In this document: one piece after another, positions 1 through 8,408 of the stretch
How the letters are laid out: every line of letters starts with the position of its first letter
Numbering within the stretch: position 1 is the first letter of the stretch
Assembly: GCA_019359715.1 (NCBI GenBank)
Contig: JAHHGS010000100.1
Span: 1-47,702, forward strand
DNA from: Aphanocapsa sp. GSE-SYN-MK-11-07L
GTDB lineage: Bacteria > Cyanobacteriota > Cyanobacteriia > Thermosynechococcales > Thermosynechococcaceae
Reading direction: 5' to 3'
DNA: 47,702 bases
The notes under the pieces: model-generated
The model's database searches: none
What the model saw: the letters and a program-made list of their open reading frames with translations, nothing else
What the model was told of the DNA's origin: nothing
Program-made: the position numbers and the translations under genes

Positions 1-123
1 AAATCACTGCCGTAAGTTTTGAGTTGTCCCATTCTCTTAGCCTCATGCAACTCTGATTTCCTAATCCTCTCTGTTAGTAGAATTCAGTCACTCCTCTCGT
101 AATCTTTGTTTACAAACATACTC

Positions 124-2154
124 TTAGGCAAACAAAGAGAGCTGCGATCGTACGCCCAATCGAATTGCCACAATTGTAATGTTGTCATGCCCATTGTGCT
201 GATTTGCCAAATCAATCAGTTGTTTGCCGCCCTGTTCAAGGTTTGTGGCTGGGTTTAAGAGGGGTTGTAGGTGACTGGTAGAGTGTTTTTCTAACAAGTC
301 ATTGTCTGTCAAACCGTCTGAGCACAGCAGCAGAATCGAATCTTCATCCACCTCAAAGGATTGAATTTCGGGCCGAATAAACTGCTGATCCCGTGGCCCC
401 AGCGCCTGGGTGAGTTGGTAGGCATCAGGGCGGGCATAGGCTACCTCTGGTTCAACTCCTCTCGAAATGTCGCGCTGTCCGACCTCGTGGTCAACCGTAA
501 TTTGCTCCAGCTCTCGATGGTGAGTGATCCGATACAAACGGCTGTCACCGACGTGGGCAATCCAAACTTGGGTATTTTGGACCAGCACCAGCACTAAGGT
601 TGTCCCCATTCGCCCACTGCCTGAGCGAGCATTTCCTTCATTACTGGTAAATAGGGTCTTGTTGGCGGCAAAAATTGCCTCAGCCATCAGCGGTTCTGGG
701 TCACTCCCCTGCCCTAGCCAATGGGTTTTAAAGTATTCATAGAGCGTATGGGCAGCTAACGAACTTGCGACTTCTCCCTGAGCGTGCCCGCCCATGCCAT
801 CGCACAAAATATAAATGCCTTCAGCCTGCACCTGCTTGCCCAGAGGCGTCACCTGCTGCTCCAAGCGGTGATGAATCAAAAAGTAGTCTTCATTGTGGTC
901 GCGGTCTTGACCTTTATCGGTGTAACCAAACGCTTCCAGCCCAACCAGTTGATTTGGCAAAATTACGGTTGGCACGTCTGTGCTAATACTGCTTGCCAAC
1001 TCAGGCGATGACATGAGTGAGATATCTAGTTCATCTTCCAAGCTTAAATTCTGGAGTTGATCAATCCCTGGCTCAACTCCAGAAAGCTGAATTGCAACTT
1101 CTGACAGTAAGGCTTGCAGCCGATCAATCCCTTCAATCTGCTCAGTCTCTAATCCGGCCAGTAAAATGGCAAAGGCCTGTTGATGGGTGGGATCAGAGGT
1201 GGCAAATAGGCTTTGCCAAAGCGCGCCTAGGTCTTTTGGTTGGGCGGCGATCGGGGATTGATGCAAATACTGCAAGCAGAGAAATTGTCCCTGATCAACC
1301 CAGAGATTGCGCTCTTCTAGCAAACTAGCGCAGCAGCCCCAGGGTTCTAAAGCGCCCCAGAGGTCAGTCATTTCATCCAGCCAGCGCAGAAGCTGAGCCG
1401 GAGGCAGGGAGCGATCTTGCCAAGACTGGGCTAGGGGTTTGAGCTGGGAGCGATCGCTGACTAAAAGCACCTGGTTTGATCGATCTAGATCTTGCCAAGC
1501 ATCGTGCAGTTGGGGAACCACGTAGGGAAATTGCAGGTTCAAACCCAGATAAATGTAGACCGTCTCTGGCAGATGCGGGAGTGAAAGTTTTGATCCAGCG
1601 GCGAGTTCGTTAGCTATTTTTTGCAGATGAGCCGTAATCGCATTCGGATTAGTGACATCAATTGATTGAGCGTATTCCGGCAACTCGGCCGTCAAAGCCA
1701 CCAAAGGCGAGAGTTGAAGCGGACAATGATCTTGAACTCGACCTTGGAGTTCGTGTTTCTCAGCCAGCGGCGGCTCAACCCACTGATAGCGCTGCTCAGC
1801 ATCCAAATAATCTCCAGCCTCAGGGTTGCTCTTGCGGCTGGCCTCTGGGTTTACGGTAGATTCAACTTGATCTTTAGCAGATTGCTCTTCAGCCAATTGC
1901 TCTGGAGTAGAAGCAGGATCTGCCCCAAAAGCAGAACCAGTAGAGCCAAAGGCGTTTTGCTGCCCAGCATCTGCGATCGTCTGAGTGACAATGCCCCACC
2001 AGTAGACTTCCACGGGATAGTCAGCTTGGTCGATCGTGTCAGCAGAACCAACCGGGCGAGAGGAACTGGAAGCTTGCACCAATGATGTGCCACATTGCTG
2101 GCAAAAATTATTAGGGTCAGGGTTTTGAAACTGACATTGAGGACAGACAATCAT
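124..2154 (-). CDS. Zinc-ribbon PP2C-type protein serine/threonine phosphatase
   Basis: A 676-residue protein with three visible parts. Residues 1-25 form a zinc ribbon with two CxxC pairs (CPQC and CQQC). Residues of roughly 130-400 are a poorly conserved middle region. Residues of roughly 410-670 are a complete PP2C (PPM family) domain. The metal-binding and catalytic motifs are all present: RDHNED, LCDGMGGHAQGE, GTTLV, HVGDSRLY, CSDGLTD and GHDNIT. PPM enzymes remove phosphate from Ser/Thr using two metal ions, so this is probably an active cytosolic phosphatase acting against Ser/Thr kinases. The ATG at 2154 places the zinc ribbon at the very N terminus. The middle region may be a degenerate kinase-like or scaffold domain, which is inference. 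The target is unknown, and no partner kinase gene lies nearby. Confidence 0.9.
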   Translation of the reverse strand: MIVCPQCQFQNPDPNNFCQQCGTSLVQASSSSRPVGSADTIDQADYPVEVYWWGIVTQTIADAGQQNAFGSTGSAFGADPASTPEQLAEEQSAKDQVESTVNPEASRKSNPEAGDYLDAEQRYQWVEPPLAEKHELQGRVQDHCPLQLSPLVALTAELPEYAQSIDVTNPNAITAHLQKIANELAAGSKLSLPHLPETVYIYLGLNLQFPYVVPQLHDAWQDLDRSNQVLLVSDRSQLKPLAQSWQDRSLPPAQLLRWLDEMTDLWGALEPWGCCASLLEERNLWVDQGQFLCLQYLHQSPIAAQPKDLGALWQSLFATSDPTHQQAFAILLAGLETEQIEGIDRLQALLSEVAIQLSGVEPGIDQLQNLSLEDELDISLMSSPELASSISTDVPTVILPNQLVGLEAFGYTDKGQDRDHNEDYFLIHHRLEQQVTPLGKQVQAEGIYILCDGMGGHAQGEVASSLAAHTLYEYFKTHWLGQGSDPEPLMAEAIFAANKTLFTSNEGNARSGSGRMGTTLVLVLVQNTQVWIAHVGDSRLYRITHHRELEQITVDHEVGQRDISRGVEPEVAYARPDAYQLTQALGPRDQQFIRPEIQSFEVDEDSILLLCSDGLTDNDLLEKHSTSHLQPLLNPATNLEQGGKQLIDLANQHNGHDNITIVAIRLGVRSQLSLFA

Positions 2155-2328
2155 GGTGATTTACAAGTCCAGAAGTATCGATTCTACAGGGTTTAAACAT
2201 TAATGCGCCAATGATCTACTGATCTATCTATAGTCAAAACCACAGCTCTCTTGATAACTGCTAATCACAGATATCTGATCTGTCGTCATAAATTCATGAC
2301 CTGTCCCCCACCTAATTTTTTTTAAATG

Positions 2329-2964
2329 TTAATTAATCCAAGGTCTATCCAATTTAGTCAATTTTAAGAGGTGTTGTCGCTCTTGATCCGTTAGAAAACG
2401 CCATTCACCAACCGCGAGTCCGGTCAGAGCCAGATTGGCGATCGCCACCCGGATTAGCCGCAATGTCGGAAATCCGACGGCTGCCGTCATCCGCCGCACC
2501 TGTCGATTGCGGCCTTCGGTTAAGGTCATTTCTAGCCAACTGGTCGGAATGCTTTTCCGAAAGCGAATCGGGGGCTGGCGATCGGGAATATTTGGCGCAG
2601 TCAGTAGAGGCTGAACCTGGGCCGGGCGAGTCTGGTAGTCCTGAATCTCAACGCCTTGCTGCAAAGCAGTTAGGGCCGAGGCGGTCGGCAATCCTTCCAC
2701 CTGTACCCAATAGGTGCGGGTATGACCAAACTTGGGATCGCTGAGCCGGTGTTGCAGTTGCCCATGATCCGTCAGCAAGAGCAGCCCTTCGCTATCGCGG
2801 TCTAGTCGTCCGACTGGGTAAACCTCTGGAATCGAAACATACTCCCTGAGAGTCTGCTGGCCCAGTCGGGAGGTTGCACGATCGGCTTTACCGTCCGGCC
2901 GGGAATCGCTAAACTGACTCAGCACCCCATAGGGCTTATAAAAAATCAGGTATTGATAAGACAA
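2329..2964 (-). CDS. rluE: RluE-type 23S rRNA pseudouridine synthase
   Basis: A 211-residue member of the RsuA/RluB/E/F pseudouridine synthase family, which isomerises a uridine in ribosomal RNA. It starts with the family's FYKPYGVLSQF element and carries the catalytic Asp in GRLDRDSEGLLLLT. Near the C terminus is the conserved GRNRQVRRM segment. It lacks the N-terminal S4 domain of RsuA/RluB and matches the short RluE form; E. coli RluE acts on U2457 of 23S rRNA. The start must be the TTG at 2962-2964. An in-frame TGA lies one codon upstream, and any later start would remove the conserved N terminus. The exact target uridine is inferred from family only. Confidence 0.88.
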   Translation of the reverse strand: MSYQYLIFYKPYGVLSQFSDSRPDGKADRATSRLGQQTLREYVSIPEVYPVGRLDRDSEGLLLLTDHGQLQHRLSDPKFGHTRTYWVQVEGLPTASALTALQQGVEIQDYQTRPAQVQPLLTAPNIPDRQPPIRFRKSIPTSWLEMTLTEGRNRQVRRMTAAVGFPTLRLIRVAIANLALTGLAVGEWRFLTDQERQHLLKLTKLDRPWIN

Positions 2965-3073
2965 TGCTCACAGCCAGCCAACACAGCTAACAAAGGAGTC
3001 GGTCAAGTCATGAACCTGAGCCGTCAAATCACTCCAGTCACATCACTTGAGTCAAATCGACTTTCACGACGGC

Positions 3074-3433
3074 TTACTTCGTCATTTCATCTTCAATTAT
3101 TTTTCTGAGCCGCCCAGACTCTTTGGTGTCTGGGCCAGACACCCCCACCACACCAATCTTGGCGTTCTTTTCGCTAAAAATGCAGTAGACATAGCCTTCG
3201 TAGGGAGCTTTAGTTGCAAAAACAGCGCTTTCGGTGATGCTGAAATCGGACATGCCCGCTTTGGCCAAGGCCGATGTCCCCTGTGACTTACAATCATCAA
3301 CGTCAGTGCCAGGTTGATCCCAAGTCACGTAAGTTAGGCTAGAGAATGGAGCAGGTTGAGCAACAATCGGCACCGGCAATGCCACAGTGGCCAGTCCGAG
3401 CACAGAGCGCAGGCAAAAAGTTAGCAGATTCAT
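3074..3433 (-). CDS. Small secreted protein of unknown function
   Basis: A 119-residue protein that I do not recognise. It begins with a clear signal peptide: a hydrophobic stretch at about residues 6-24, ending near PIVAQ. The predicted mature part is about 90 residues with two cysteines (in DDCKSQG and VYCIFSE) that could form a disulfide in the periplasm. It ends in a charged helix-like segment, RLRKIIEDEM. The ATG at 3433 fits the signal peptide. It stands alone between the pseudouridine synthase gene and the divergent ecfT. It could be a small periplasmic or thylakoid-lumen protein; no enzyme motif is visible. Confidence 0.65.
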   Translation of the reverse strand: MNLLTFCLRSVLGLATVALPVPIVAQPAPFSSLTYVTWDQPGTDVDDCKSQGTSALAKAGMSDFSITESAVFATKAPYEGYVYCIFSEKNAKIGVVGVSGPDTKESGRLRKIIEDEMTK

Positions 3434-3551
3434 GCGGTCAGGATGAGGTAAAGGTAAGTGGTTGAAGCGTCGAGGCTGAGATGATGAAATTAGCCCTCAG
3501 GCGCTTGATTTGTAAGTTGAGTTTAGCAGGATTGACTAACCGAAATTAAGC

Positions 3552-4529
3552 ATGGATTTACTCCGTTCTCTTCCGCTGGGTCTATACCTGGAGCAGCCTG
3601 TAACCTGGCTCCATCGGTTAGATCCACGGGTCAAGCTGGTTTGGCTGATGACTTTTTTGCTTTCGCCGCTGCTGGCAGATGCAAAGTGGCGAGTTGCTTT
3701 AGTCGGTCTGCTGGTGCTGCTGACGGTGCTAGCGGGGATTCCTTGGCGCGCGTTTAAGCGCCAACTGGGTTGGTTATTGTACTTTTGCATCTTGATTTTG
3801 GGGATTACTGCCTTGACGGCGGACGGGTTGGCGATCGCCTATCAATCTCGTCTGCCAGCGGATGAGCTAGCCTTTGCAGAAACAGGCCTGTCAGCGACTC
3901 CGCCCCAGCAGTCCTTCTTTTTTTGGCAGCGGCCCCGTCTGCCTTCCGCCTCAACTCCAACGTTGACGAATTTACCGCAGCCCACCCCCTATCGCTACAT
4001 TCTGTTTCAGCAGGGTTGGGTCAAAATTACCCAGCGTTCTTTGGAGTTGGGGCTGCGACTGAGTACGTTGCTGTTCACGCTGGTGTTTAGCACCAATCTT
4101 TACCTGCTGACCACGCCCCCAGAAGAAATTACCGCGGGTCTAGAAAACCTGATGCAGCCCCTCAAACGCTTACGAGTGCCGGTGGCTGAAATTGTCCTAA
4201 CGCTGACCTTGGCTTTGCGGTTTATTCCGTTGGTGTTAGAGGAAGTTCAAAATTTGGCTCGCTCAGTCCAAACCAGGGCAATTAACTGGCAAAAAATTGG
4301 CATTAAAGGGGCGATCGCCATTTGGTTAATGCTGGCAGATCGCCTGCTCGAAAATCTGTTTCTGCGGGCTGAGCAAGTGGCCGGGGCGATGCAGGTGCGA
4401 GGGTTTACCAACCCCAATCGTCATCGGAGTCAGTGGAGCCAACTGCGCTTGGGGCGGCTGGACTGGTTAGCGCTGGGGCTGGTCTTGAGTTTGTGGGTGA
4501 TTCGGCTGTCACTGATTGGACAAGCTTAG
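3552..4529 (+). CDS. Energy-coupling factor transporter membrane protein (EcfT/CbiQ family)
   Basis: A 325-residue integral membrane protein of the CbiQ/EcfT family, the transmembrane T component of ECF vitamin and metal importers. The N terminus has WLHRLDPRVKLVW, followed by several hydrophobic segments. The cytoplasmic coupling helices end in the small-residue motifs QTRA (in LARSVQTRAI) and QVRG (in AGAMQVRGF), which contact the ATPases in known ECF complexes. A loop at about residues 95-150, rich in Pro, Ser and Thr, makes it longer than compact EcfT proteins. No EcfA ATPase or S component is nearby, so the substrate cannot be stated and the partners must be encoded elsewhere. The next gene starts 14 nt downstream, so the two are probably co-transcribed. 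Confidence 0.85.
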   Translation: MDLLRSLPLGLYLEQPVTWLHRLDPRVKLVWLMTFLLSPLLADAKWRVALVGLLVLLTVLAGIPWRAFKRQLGWLLYFCILILGITALTADGLAIAYQSRLPADELAFAETGLSATPPQQSFFFWQRPRLPSASTPTLTNLPQPTPYRYILFQQGWVKITQRSLELGLRLSTLLFTLVFSTNLYLLTTPPEEITAGLENLMQPLKRLRVPVAEIVLTLTLALRFIPLVLEEVQNLARSVQTRAINWQKIGIKGAIAIWLMLADRLLENLFLRAEQVAGAMQVRGFTNPNRHRSQWSQLRLGRLDWLALGLVLSLWVIRLSLIGQA

Positions 4530-4543
4530 GATTCGGAAATCTA

Positions 4544-5965
4544 ATGACGAGACTGCAACCCTGGTATTGGCGATCGCTGCCTTTGGCTGGGCGCAGCGGG
4601 GCGGAGGTTTTTGCGCAACTGTTTTTGACCTCTAACATTGCCACCTTACTCGAAAGCCCATCCGCCAGTCCCCTAGCTCGCTACTCCATCTGTGCTGGCC
4701 CGCCCCGCCAAGTCAAGGGGGTTTGGCAAGTTTGGACGCCCGCGATCGGGTCGATTTTGCCCTGCTTAAAGCAGTTACTCAAAACAGCTAGCCCCGGTCA
4801 GGCTGATCAATCTTGCCTGCCGGCTGATCTGCCGTTCACTGGTGGCTGGTTGGGTTGGCTGGGCTACGACCTGGCCTGGGAAATTGAGCGTTTGCCTTGG
4901 CTCAGTCCCGATCCCCTCCCGTTTCCGGTCAGCTATTGGTACGAGCCAGCCTCGTTTGCCGTTTTAGATCATCAAGAGCAATGCCTCTGGCTAGCAGCCA
5001 GCCAGCCTGATCAGCTTGATCAGCTCCAAGATGCTCTGGAGGCAAATCCCCAAGCCATCATCTCAATTGCCAACCATGAGCGAAAAATTTTTCAGCCCCG
5101 CTTTTGTACTGACCAGATTGACTACGAAGCAGCAGTGCTGAAGGCCAAAGCCCACATTCAAGCTGGGGATATTTTTCAAGCAAACCTGTCGCTGCGGTTT
5201 CAGGCAGCCGGCCGGGTCAACAGTTGGCAGCTCTACCAAGCCCTGCAAAAAATTAATCCTTCTCCGTTTGCCAGCTACTGGCAGACTGCTTGGGGATCAG
5301 TGGTGAGCTGCTCACCTGAACGCCTAGTCAGCGTCCAGGGCAAACAGGTGCAAACTCGCCCGATCGCCGGTACGCGAGGGCGGGGATCAAGTCCAGAGCA
5401 AGATCAGCGTCTTGCTCAAGATTTGCTGGCCAACGCCAAAGAGCAGGCTGAGCACACGATGCTGGTTGATCTAGAACGGAATGATTTAGGGCGGGTCTGC
5501 GCTTGGGGTAGCGTCCAGGTAGATGAGCTGCTAACAATTGAGTATTACAGTCACGTCATGCACTTAGTCAGCAATGTAGTTGGCACTTTACAGGACAAGC
5601 AAGATGCGATCGATGTCATCCAGTCCCTATTTCCAGGGGGGACGATTACAGGCTGCCCCAAGGTTCGCTGTATGGAAATTATTGAAGAACTAGAGCCAGT
5701 CCGTCGCAGTTTGTTCTACGGTTCCTGTGGCTATCTAGACCAGCGGGGCGATCTGGATCTGAATATTTTGATTCGGACATTGCTGGTCGTACCAGAGCTA
5801 GTCGTACCAACGGACTTTAAGCCAGCAAAACAGCTTGCGGCGGCGACGATTTGGGGGCAAGTTGGGGCTGGAATTGTTGCCGACAGTCAACCAGAGCAAG
5901 AGTGGCATGAATCACTACAGAAGGCCCAAGCCCAGATAGATGCCCTGCAGCAGATAATCTGCTAA
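4544..5965 (+). CDS. Chorismate-binding enzyme, anthranilate synthase component I / aminodeoxychorismate synthase family
   Basis: A 473-residue enzyme of the TrpE/PabB family, which aminates chorismate at the start of tryptophan or folate synthesis. The C-terminal chorismate-binding domain is intact: DIFQANLS, TRPIAGTRGRG, EHTMLVDLERNDLGRV, GTITGCPKVRCMEIIEELE and GQVGAGIVADS. The residue aligned with the catalytic Lys of E. coli PabB (PIKGT) is Ala275 here (PIAGT), as in TrpE. An LLES sequence near residue 30 also resembles the tryptophan-binding motif of TrpE. However, the length and N terminus are PabB-like, so the role is left open. The ATG at 4544 was preferred to an upstream in-frame start at 4433, because translation from 4433 would run deep into ecfT. 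The glutaminase subunit is not encoded nearby. Confidence 0.88.
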   Translation: MTRLQPWYWRSLPLAGRSGAEVFAQLFLTSNIATLLESPSASPLARYSICAGPPRQVKGVWQVWTPAIGSILPCLKQLLKTASPGQADQSCLPADLPFTGGWLGWLGYDLAWEIERLPWLSPDPLPFPVSYWYEPASFAVLDHQEQCLWLAASQPDQLDQLQDALEANPQAIISIANHERKIFQPRFCTDQIDYEAAVLKAKAHIQAGDIFQANLSLRFQAAGRVNSWQLYQALQKINPSPFASYWQTAWGSVVSCSPERLVSVQGKQVQTRPIAGTRGRGSSPEQDQRLAQDLLANAKEQAEHTMLVDLERNDLGRVCAWGSVQVDELLTIEYYSHVMHLVSNVVGTLQDKQDAIDVIQSLFPGGTITGCPKVRCMEIIEELEPVRRSLFYGSCGYLDQRGDLDLNILIRTLLVVPELVVPTDFKPAKQLAAATIWGQVGAGIVADSQPEQEWHESLQKAQAQIDALQQIIC

Positions 5966-6041
5966 GCTGTGATGCTATCAAATCCTGTCAGAGGCTAGCT
6001 GTCAGACCGCGCTATCGGTGATCAACCCCAGTCTTTGATAA

Positions 6042-6311
6042 ATGACGAATGAAACCTATCTAAATCATCCGACTTTTGGTCTTCTGTTCAGCGTTTGCCA
6101 AGTTGAAGAGAACTGCGAACTCTACACGACTCTTTATGCTCAGCGGCTATTTTTTTTAGTCAGTACCGGTGCTCAAGGGATTGAATTTGAACCGATCAGC
6201 CGCAGTGAGTCTCGGATATTAGTTGAAAATCGGCTGCGGGCGCTGCGCCGAGCTGGACGATTGCCAGAATTCAGTCACCTGCAAGCGATTCATAAACGCA
6301 CATTTATGTAG
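6042..6311 (+). CDS. pipX: PII-interacting protein X
   Basis: An 89-residue protein matching PipX closely from its first residues (YLNHPTFGLL) through TLYAQRLFFLV, FEPISRSESR and ENRLRALRR. PipX has an N-terminal Tudor-like beta domain and C-terminal helices. It binds either the PII protein GlnB or the nitrogen regulator NtcA, according to the 2-oxoglutarate level. When bound to NtcA it co-activates nitrogen-assimilation genes. The ATG at 6042 puts the conserved motif at residue 6, as expected. pipY follows 33 nt downstream, which is the normal cyanobacterial arrangement and implies co-transcription. No NtcA box was found in the short upstream gap. Confidence 0.95.
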   Translation: MTNETYLNHPTFGLLFSVCQVEENCELYTTLYAQRLFFLVSTGAQGIEFEPISRSESRILVENRLRALRRAGRLPEFSHLQAIHKRTFM

Positions 6312-6344
6312 ACATGGTATTTAGACATAGAGATCAAAGCTGCC

Positions 6345-7043
6345 ATGTTTGGCTCTGAGTCCAGCTTGCATAACGACAAGCAGCCTTTGCGGGCTGATTT
6401 AAGCGATCGGATTGCTCAGCTCCAACAAACTCTGCCTGCTGCTGTCAAGCTGGTGGCGGTCAGCAAATCCGTTGGCGTTGATCAAATGCGGCGGGCTTAT
6501 GCGGCTGGAATCCGTGATTTTGGCGAAAATCGAGTCCAATCGGCAGTCGAAAAAAAACAGCAGTTGGCAGACTTACCCAACTTGACGTGGCATTTCATTG
6601 GTCATCTCCAAACCAATAAAGCTCGGCTAGCCTTAGAAACCTTTGATTGGATTCATTCTGTAGACAACTTAAAGCTGGCTCAGCGCTTGCAGTCTCTGAC
6701 GGTAGATCTGCCCCAGCCGCCCAGATTGCTGCTGCAAGTGAAGATGCTGCCCGACCCCAACAAGTATGGCTGGTCAAGTTCAGAATTGTTCAATGATCTA
6801 GCGCAGCTGTTGCAGTGCGATCGGCTGGCAATTCAAGGGTTAATGACAATTTTGCCCCTAGGATTAACTGATGTTGAACAACTGGCTGCGTTTAACCAGA
6901 TGACTCAACTGGCCCAAGCGATTCATCAGCAAACAGCTATACCGATGACTCAACTTTCAATGGGCATGTCTGATGATTACTTGCTGGCAGTCCAAGCCGG
7001 AGCCACAATGGTCAGGCTGGGCAGAATTTTGTTTAGCGAATAG
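6345..7043 (+). CDS. pipY: PipY, YggS/PROSC-type PLP homeostasis protein
   Basis: A 232-residue member of the COG0325 (YggS/PROSC/PLPBP) family. These are single-domain TIM-barrel proteins that bind pyridoxal phosphate and help control PLP and amino-acid pools without known enzyme activity. Family motifs are visible: KLVAVSKSVG with the PLP-binding lysine near residue 41, the FGENRVQ element, WHFIGHLQTNK, and MSMGMSDD with GATMVRLGR near the C terminus. In cyanobacteria this gene is called pipY because it is linked to pipX. The ATG at 6345 gives a usual family length. It is followed by a 660-nt gap before sepF. Confidence 0.94.
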   Translation: MFGSESSLHNDKQPLRADLSDRIAQLQQTLPAAVKLVAVSKSVGVDQMRRAYAAGIRDFGENRVQSAVEKKQQLADLPNLTWHFIGHLQTNKARLALETFDWIHSVDNLKLAQRLQSLTVDLPQPPRLLLQVKMLPDPNKYGWSSSELFNDLAQLLQCDRLAIQGLMTILPLGLTDVEQLAAFNQMTQLAQAIHQQTAIPMTQLSMGMSDDYLLAVQAGATMVRLGRILFSE

Positions 7044-7704
7044 GCTTTATAACCATTAATTGATGGGGATATAAAGAAAATCTAAGAATTAGTAGAAGTC
7101 ATTTGAACCCAAAATTTCAAAAAATACAGCGTTTCGATCCTGATTTTCTGAGCGAGCAGACTGGCTGTAACGCCCAGCTTCTTTTAATCTTTTCTTAATG
7201 AACCCTCTCTGATTCAGCTTTAATTTGTAGATTACTGTAAGTCACATTCTCTGAAAAGCTTCTTAAAAGCGAGCTTTTGCGCCATTAGACCCTTTAATTT
7301 TCCGCTTGCGGCTGAGTTTATGCCGTCGACTGACAAAATTAGGATTGAAATAATGAATACTGCACCTGACCATGCAAAATTGAGTGTAATTGTCGCGGAA
7401 CTGACTTTTCTAGGAAGTTCATGTATAATTTCCTTTTGAATCTGAGTAGGCATTCATGAAATTTGGTGCCCACCAAGTTTTAGAAAAGAGTCAAGTTGAA
7501 GGCTCAAAATTTATTTCAGTTAGCGTCTGTTTTCTGTTGTTTTAGATTTAGCCTGAGTCAGATTAAGTCCCATCGGCAAAACTGTCTTTTTTGCCCTATG
7601 CGGATACTTTGCTTAAGATCACACTCTTTAACAGCAGAGCCTTAAAATTGGCAATTTCTGAGTTACGGAGTTTTTCCAAGTTCGATTGTTATGGAGCAGC
7701 AGCG
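7044..7704. other. Gene-free 660-nt interval between pipY and sepF
   Basis: No convincing gene lies here. The stretch is AT-rich compared with its neighbours and has only short open frames. A possible 73-codon frame on the minus strand (7232-7453) has no ribosome binding site and no recognisable motif. A small inverted repeat, GGCAAAA/TTTTGCC, lies at 7575-7595, about 110 nt before the sepF start. The region probably carries the sepF promoter and a long 5' leader, but I could not pick a promoter with confidence. Confidence 0.5.
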
Positions 7705-8289
7705 GTGAGTAATTTTATTGGCAAATTCAGGGAGTTCATGGGGTTCAGTCAGCAGGGCTACTACGACGATGACTATGACGAAATGGACGGAGGGAATTAT
7801 TCATCCTCTTTCCCAACCACATCCGCTCAGCCTCTGATCCCCAGAGATGAGGAGCTGCTATCACGTCAACCAGAAATAGAATCTAGACCCGCAATGAACA
7901 CTGCAATGAATAATGTTGTTGGGATGCCCGGCGCAAACAAGTGGTGGGGTGCCGTTGCTGAAGTGATTGTGATGGAGCCCCGCGAGTTTGAAGAAATGCC
8001 GCAGGTGATTCAAGCGTTGCGCGATCGCAAATCGGTTGTGCTCAACTTGACCATGATGGAGCCTGACCAAGCTCAACGGGCCGTTGATTTTGTAGCAGGT
8101 GCAACTTACACCATTGATGGCCACCAAGAGCGGATTGGTGAAAGCATCTTTTTGTTTACCCCTAGCTGTGTGCAGGTGAGCACCCAGTCTGGAGCAACCA
8201 GAGAAGCTCCTGAGCCTAAAATTCCTTTCTCTCGCCCTCCGATTCCGGCTTGGACGCCAGAGCCTGTTTTTGATCGGATTGCTCAGTAA
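7705..8289 (+). CDS. sepF: Cell division protein SepF
   Basis: SepF (194 residues, also called Cdv2 or YlmF in cyanobacteria) binds FtsZ and anchors or bundles the Z-ring at the division site. The N-terminal [13 protein letters not shown] resembles the SepF amphipathic membrane helix. An acidic, tyrosine-rich linker follows ([10 protein letters not shown]). The conserved C-terminal domain has [40 protein letters not shown] and IFLFTP. I chose the GTG at 7705 because it has a GGAG site about 8 nt upstream and gives the normal SepF N terminus. An in-frame ATG at 7591 would add 38 atypical residues. It lies in the conserved pipX-pipY-sepF-proC cluster. Confidence 0.93.
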   Translation: MSNFIGKFREFMGFSQQGYYDDDYDEMDGGNYSSSFPTTSAQPLIPRDEELLSRQPEIESRPAMNTAMNNVVGMPGANKWWGAVAEVIVMEPREFEEMPQVIQALRDRKSVVLNLTMMEPDQAQRAVDFVAGATYTIDGHQERIGESIFLFTPSCVQVSTQSGATREAPEPKIPFSRPPIPAWTPEPVFDRIAQ

Positions 8290-8408
8290 TTTTGGTTGGG
8301 AGTTAGCTTGCAAAGGCTAGCAGGAGTATTTGCCAGTTATGTTGAGCCAGCGGTTTAGAGTCTGTCTGGTAAGATGTTTTAGGGGCAAATCGCAACAAGA
8401 GTGTTTTC

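Noticed and set aside
1-123. Left-edge sequence before the PP2C stop codon
   Set aside because: No frame, hairpin or repeat of note was found.
7232-7453. 73-codon minus-strand frame in the pipY-sepF gap
   Set aside because: It has no ribosome binding site, no recognisable motif apart from one hydrophobic stretch, and atypical composition. It is treated as chance.
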